Assembly: GCA_011316305.1 (NCBI GenBank) | Contig: SAUG01000091.1 | Span: 62,001 to 126,000, forward strand | DNA: 64,000 nucleotides | Origin: Rusavskia elegans | Taxonomy: Eukaryota > Ascomycota > Lecanoromycetes > Teloschistales > Teloschistaceae | Direction: 5' to 3' | Part shown: one piece after another, positions 60,278-64,000 of the stretch | Layout: every line of letters begins with the position of its first letter | Position numbering within the stretch: the stretch's first letter is position 1 | Notes under the pieces: generated by a model | Database searches by the model: none | What the model saw: only the letters and a program-made list of their open reading frames with translations | Told to the model about the DNA's origin: nothing | Made by a program: the position numbers and the translations under genes

Positions 60278-63200
60278 ATGTCGCTATTCAGCCAGCCAGC
60301 ACCCAGATCCAGTATCTTCGGGAGTCTGGAAAATCAGTCAAGCACCACCGCATCCTCACAGCCTCAGCAGTCCCAAGATAGCGGCACTGGGAGCATCTTT
60401 GCCAAATTGCAAACTCAACCTCCATCGCAGCCCCATCAGAGCAGCCTCTTCTCCACTCCAGGGACTTCCAAGCCAAGTCAGCCTGGCCAGACGAGCCTCT
60501 TTCAAAATTTGGGATCTTCCCAGCCGCAACAGCAAACTTCCGGTCTATTTGGGCAACTACAGCCGGCTACTTCGCAAACAGCTACCTCTAGTTTATTTGC
60601 GCCTCAAGCCACCACCGGTGCTCTCGGCCTTTCCCAACCGCCACAAGTCCAAGCAGCACACAATGGCCAACAACCGCCAGCGCCTGTTAGGCTTTCACAG
60701 CCTGCATACTTCGATAGTCTGCTGGAGAAAGGGAAGAAAAGAGCCCGCGTCGCCGATGGAGGGACAAGCTTCAACGAGCTGCCCGGACTTCAACTGGGCC
60801 TAAGCGATATCGCCAGGAGAGTTAGAGAGATTGGCAGAGTCGGCAACCCCATGCCAGCAGACAGAGCTGCCGACAGCAAGGCTCACTACCTGCTAGCAGC
60901 TTCTGGCGTAAACCTTGGGACCACTCGCCGTGATCTAGACGCCTTGAATGTGCAGCCTTCAGCCTCAATAACCGGCATCAATGTACCGATAGAATGGGAT
61001 CCCGATACCAACCGCTACATGGACCAGATGCAGCAACAATCGACCCTGAAGATGATTGCTGAGGGGATTGAACGTGCACATCGCAACTTCGATGCGTATC
61101 TGGACGAGAACATCGACATCAACTGGGAAGCTCAACGAAGGAAGATTTACGAACATCTTGGGCTTGTGTCAAATGTTGGCGAGCGATCGGATGCTGCATC
61201 ACAAATGAGTCCTGGGGTTAGGGGAAGCTTTGGCAGATCAACCAGGAGAGGACAGACAATCAATGGTAACCAATCGAAGCAGTCTGCTCTTGGCCGAAGT
61301 ATTTTCGGTCAATCAAGCCTACAGAAGTCGGTGATTGGGACGCCAAACACGGGCTACAAGACCGCAAGTCTTTTCACGGATGTGGAAGACCGAAGCGGTC
61401 AAGGTGCGGTTTCAGACGACCGCTTCTCACGTGACAAACAGACCAAGTTCGCGGAGAAGGTGCAGGCTTTGAACAGAGCAGGTCTTCAAGAGAGGCCACA
61501 TCCAGTCCTCCATGAATTCAAGGAAGTGCAAATGCAGCCGGGCGGTGAGGTATGTGGAGGCCCGTCCATTTGATAGCCATACACTAATCTAAGTGTTCGC
61601 AAGTCGCCATATCAGCTCATAGATGCCTTCAAAGCTTTGATCGAGATCGTCCGGGAACCGTCAAACCCACCAAACACCAGTCAAACAGATGTCCCAAAGC
61701 AGCGGCAATTTCTCAACGACTACCTCGACGAGACCCCAAATTCTGCGAGACAAGTAGAGATACGAAAGCGCATTCTGGATGGATCAAGACGATCGTTGGA
61801 ACAACAGTGAGTCCATCCCACCACCACGTGCCGCACAGCATAGGTTTGGTCGTATTATTATTTGCGCCTTTCAGGCTCCTTCTGCCTATCTATACCCCAA
61901 TTTGATTGTTCATCAATACATACGGCCACAGACAGAGTAAAGCATGGATACCCGTCCGCTCATCCTGAATTAAGCCTCTGATCGGAAGATTAGTACTCAG
62001 GTCGGTGACGACTGGGGAATCCCTCCTGCTGTATGTTTTTGCTTTTTGTCGCGGTTCGCTTTCTGCAGATTTGAATGGGGCTTATGGGTTTCATCTAACA
62101 TTGTTTTCAGGTTCTTTGAAGGCGTTGAATCGCTCATCAATCGTAACGCCCGAGAGGCCAACCTTGGCGGTGTCCCGACCGCCGTTAACAAAATCCATGC
62201 CTACATCAGAGTCCGTGATGTACGCAAAGATCTCAAACCCGATGAATTGGAGTTGCAGAAAATTGATGACATCGAACCCTTGTGGGCGGTTGTGTACTTT
62301 TTGCTACGGTGTGGCCTTGTACAGGACGCTGCAGCCTATGTCAAAGAACACGCGGCGCCTTTCAGGGCTATTGAGCGGAACTTTGTGACCTACATCATGA
62401 GCTATGCCAAAGATAAGGACAGACGGTTACCAAGAGATCTGCAGGATCGTATCAACACCGAGTATCAGCAAAAAGCCCGCATGGCGCCCGAGAATTCACT
62501 TGATCCGTATAAGATGGCCTGCTACAAGATCATCGGACGATGTGAGCTCACCAGAAGAACCATAGAAGGCATCAATCAATCCAGTAATGATTGGCTATGG
62601 TTGCAATTCTGTCTTGCCCGAGAAGTCAACCGGGTTGATGAAGTCGCTGGCGACGTCTTCGGCTTGGACGAGATTCGGGAATCAGTGTCCGAGATCGGAC
62701 AACGGCACTATCAGAAAGGCCAGGAAGGGCTTGGGGGTTACGGTACTTATTTCCACCTCTTGATACTTGCCGGCATGTTCGAACAGGCTATTTCCTTTCT
62801 GTACCCGTATACCTACGTTGCTGCTGTTCATTTTGCCATCGCCCTCAACTATTACGGACTATTGCGGGTATCGGACCAAGCAGGAGCGGAAACTGATCTT
62901 TGTAAGTCCAGAGTAGCTCTGCGCAGTTGCTGCTCCGTAACGACTTTGTTGACTCTTTCAGTGACCTACAGTACCAAGGATCTTCCCCAAATCTCGTTTG
63001 GCCGCATGCTGGGCTACTACACCCGCGATTTCCGTACCAGCAATCTCGATGCCGCAGTCGACTACCTTGTACTCATCTGTCTTAACATCGATCTCCCTGG
63101 TGCAGCCGGCAAATCACAAGCCTCACTTTGCCACGAAGCCCTCCGAGAACTCGTCCTTGAATCCCGCGAGTTCGCCCAGTTGCTCGGGGATATTCATAAA

Positions 63201-64000
63201 GATGGCACTCGCCTGAAGGGTACCATCGAACAGCGGCTCAACCTCATCGGCCTTTCTGATCAAGAAATGTTCCTCAAGACCGTCACCGTGCAAGCCGCGA
63301 GTGTCGCTGACGACAACGGCCGTACGACCGACGCCGTGCTCCTCTATCACCTTGCAGAAGACTACGATAACGTCATTGTCATTGTCAACCGCGCCCTGTC
63401 AGACTCCCTTGCCGTTTCCCTTTCCGACCCAGAACCACAACTGTCTCCACTAAAACCCCGCCAACAGCAACAAGGCCAAGCAGGGCAACAACAACAGGAA
63501 CCCTCACCCAATTCCTCATTCTCCTTGACCGCCGTCTCCGAACCCTCTACACTCGCCCGCAACATGATATCCCTCTACGACTCCAACCCCCTCTACCTCG
63601 CCCGTATCCGACCCCAAAACCGCCAAACATGTGGCATCCTCCTCCGCCTCAGCACCGTAAGATCTCACATCCTCTCACAAAACTGGGCCGCAGCCCTCGA
63701 CACCATCGCCGCCACGAACCTGCTCCCACTTGCGGCCCGCGGATCCATCCCGGCCATCCGCGCGCATGCGGCAACAACGAATCAGTTGCCGCAAGAGGTC
63801 AAACGGAATCTGGGCAATCTGCTGCTTTGGTGTATCTTGGCTGTTGGGGGGCAGAGGGAGGTCCTGCAGGCGCAGAAGGGCGGGTTTGAGGATCAGGGGA
63901 GGGAGGGCGTGAGGGAGGAGTTGAAGGGGGTTGGGAGGGATTTGATGTGTTTTGCGGGGCTGGTGAGGTATAGATTGGAGAGAGGGGTTTGGGAGGCGGT
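60278..64000 (+). CDS. NIC96: Nucleoporin Nic96 (inner-ring/linker nucleoporin), incomplete at right edge
   Basis: Exons 60278-61549, 61604-61806, 62111-62901 and 62962 to the edge; all phases agree. The first ~150 residues are Gln/Ser/Pro-rich with scattered SLF, SIFG and GLFG motifs. Then come LSQPAYFDSLLEKGKKR and the coiled or helical Nic96 core: DINWEAQRRKIYEHLGL, IEPLWAVVYFLLRCGLVQDA, DWLWLQFCLAREV, GTYFHLLILAGMFEQAISFLY, HFAIALNYYGLLR and LAEDYDNVI. Nic96 anchors the Nsp1-Nup57-Nup49 channel complex and Nup188/Nup192 in the nuclear pore. About 1100 residues are already encoded here, more than the 839 of yeast Nic96, because of a longer N-terminus and a Gln-rich insert near 63466-63500. 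Intron 2 (304 bp) is much longer than the others. The gene is single-copy and essential in yeast. Confidence 0.92.

Overview
The window comes from the nuclear genome of a filamentous ascomycete (Pezizomycotina). The genes carry short 43-90 bp GT-AG introns with CTRAC-like branch sites. The protein families are typical of moulds: a fungal ankyrin protein with a DPLSVIGS-type start, a Gde1-type SPX-ankyrin-GDPD protein, a rhodanese/PTP fusion and Nic96. Long AT-rich blocks carry the hallmark of repeat-induced point mutation (RIP). I cannot place it to genus.

Layout. Bases 1-408 (minus): the C-terminal part of a NEDD8-specific Ulp1-family protease, broken at its catalytic His by two RIP-type changes. 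1351-2444 (plus): a DSP-like tyrosine phosphatase. 2900-5576 (minus): a four-exon ankyrin protein. 6.77-8.70 kb: a small RIP block, then a MITE-like element ending 170 bp before the next gene. 9480-13166 (plus): an intact nine-exon GDE1-type glycerophosphodiesterase, probably including a 4-nt microexon. About 13.44-50.43 kb: one 37-kb RIP block in which CpA/TpG, and so ATG, is almost gone while CpG survives. 51012-52426 (plus): an acyltransferase-3 membrane protein. 53353-55426 (plus): an F-box protein with three in-frame stops. 56107-58887 (plus): a rhodanese-PTP. 60278 to the right edge (plus): nucleoporin NIC96, incomplete.

The 37-kb block can be partly read through its mutations. A Ty3/gypsy chromovirus (17234-40038, TSD attaR) was split by a 12.3-kb element with terminal inverted repeats (21417-33687, 8-bp TSD) and by a second short chromovirus (35286-39251, 5-bp TSD cctcg). 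The big TIR element itself holds a tRNA-related SINE (24775-25168). A second copy of that SINE lies just right of the outer retrotransposon (40062-40458). Removing the two insertions leaves about 6.5 kb, a normal gypsy length, and brings the RNase H and integrase frames back together. Further right are three tandem ~224-bp units, a ~1.8-kb element with ~560-bp inverted arms, and dispersed CGGATCGG-rich repeats.

The genes do not form a pathway or cluster; each looks like a housekeeping or signalling gene. The interest lies in the nested transposon architecture, the SINE family, the unclassified 12.3-kb TIR element, and RIP-like damage in two genes outside the AT block.
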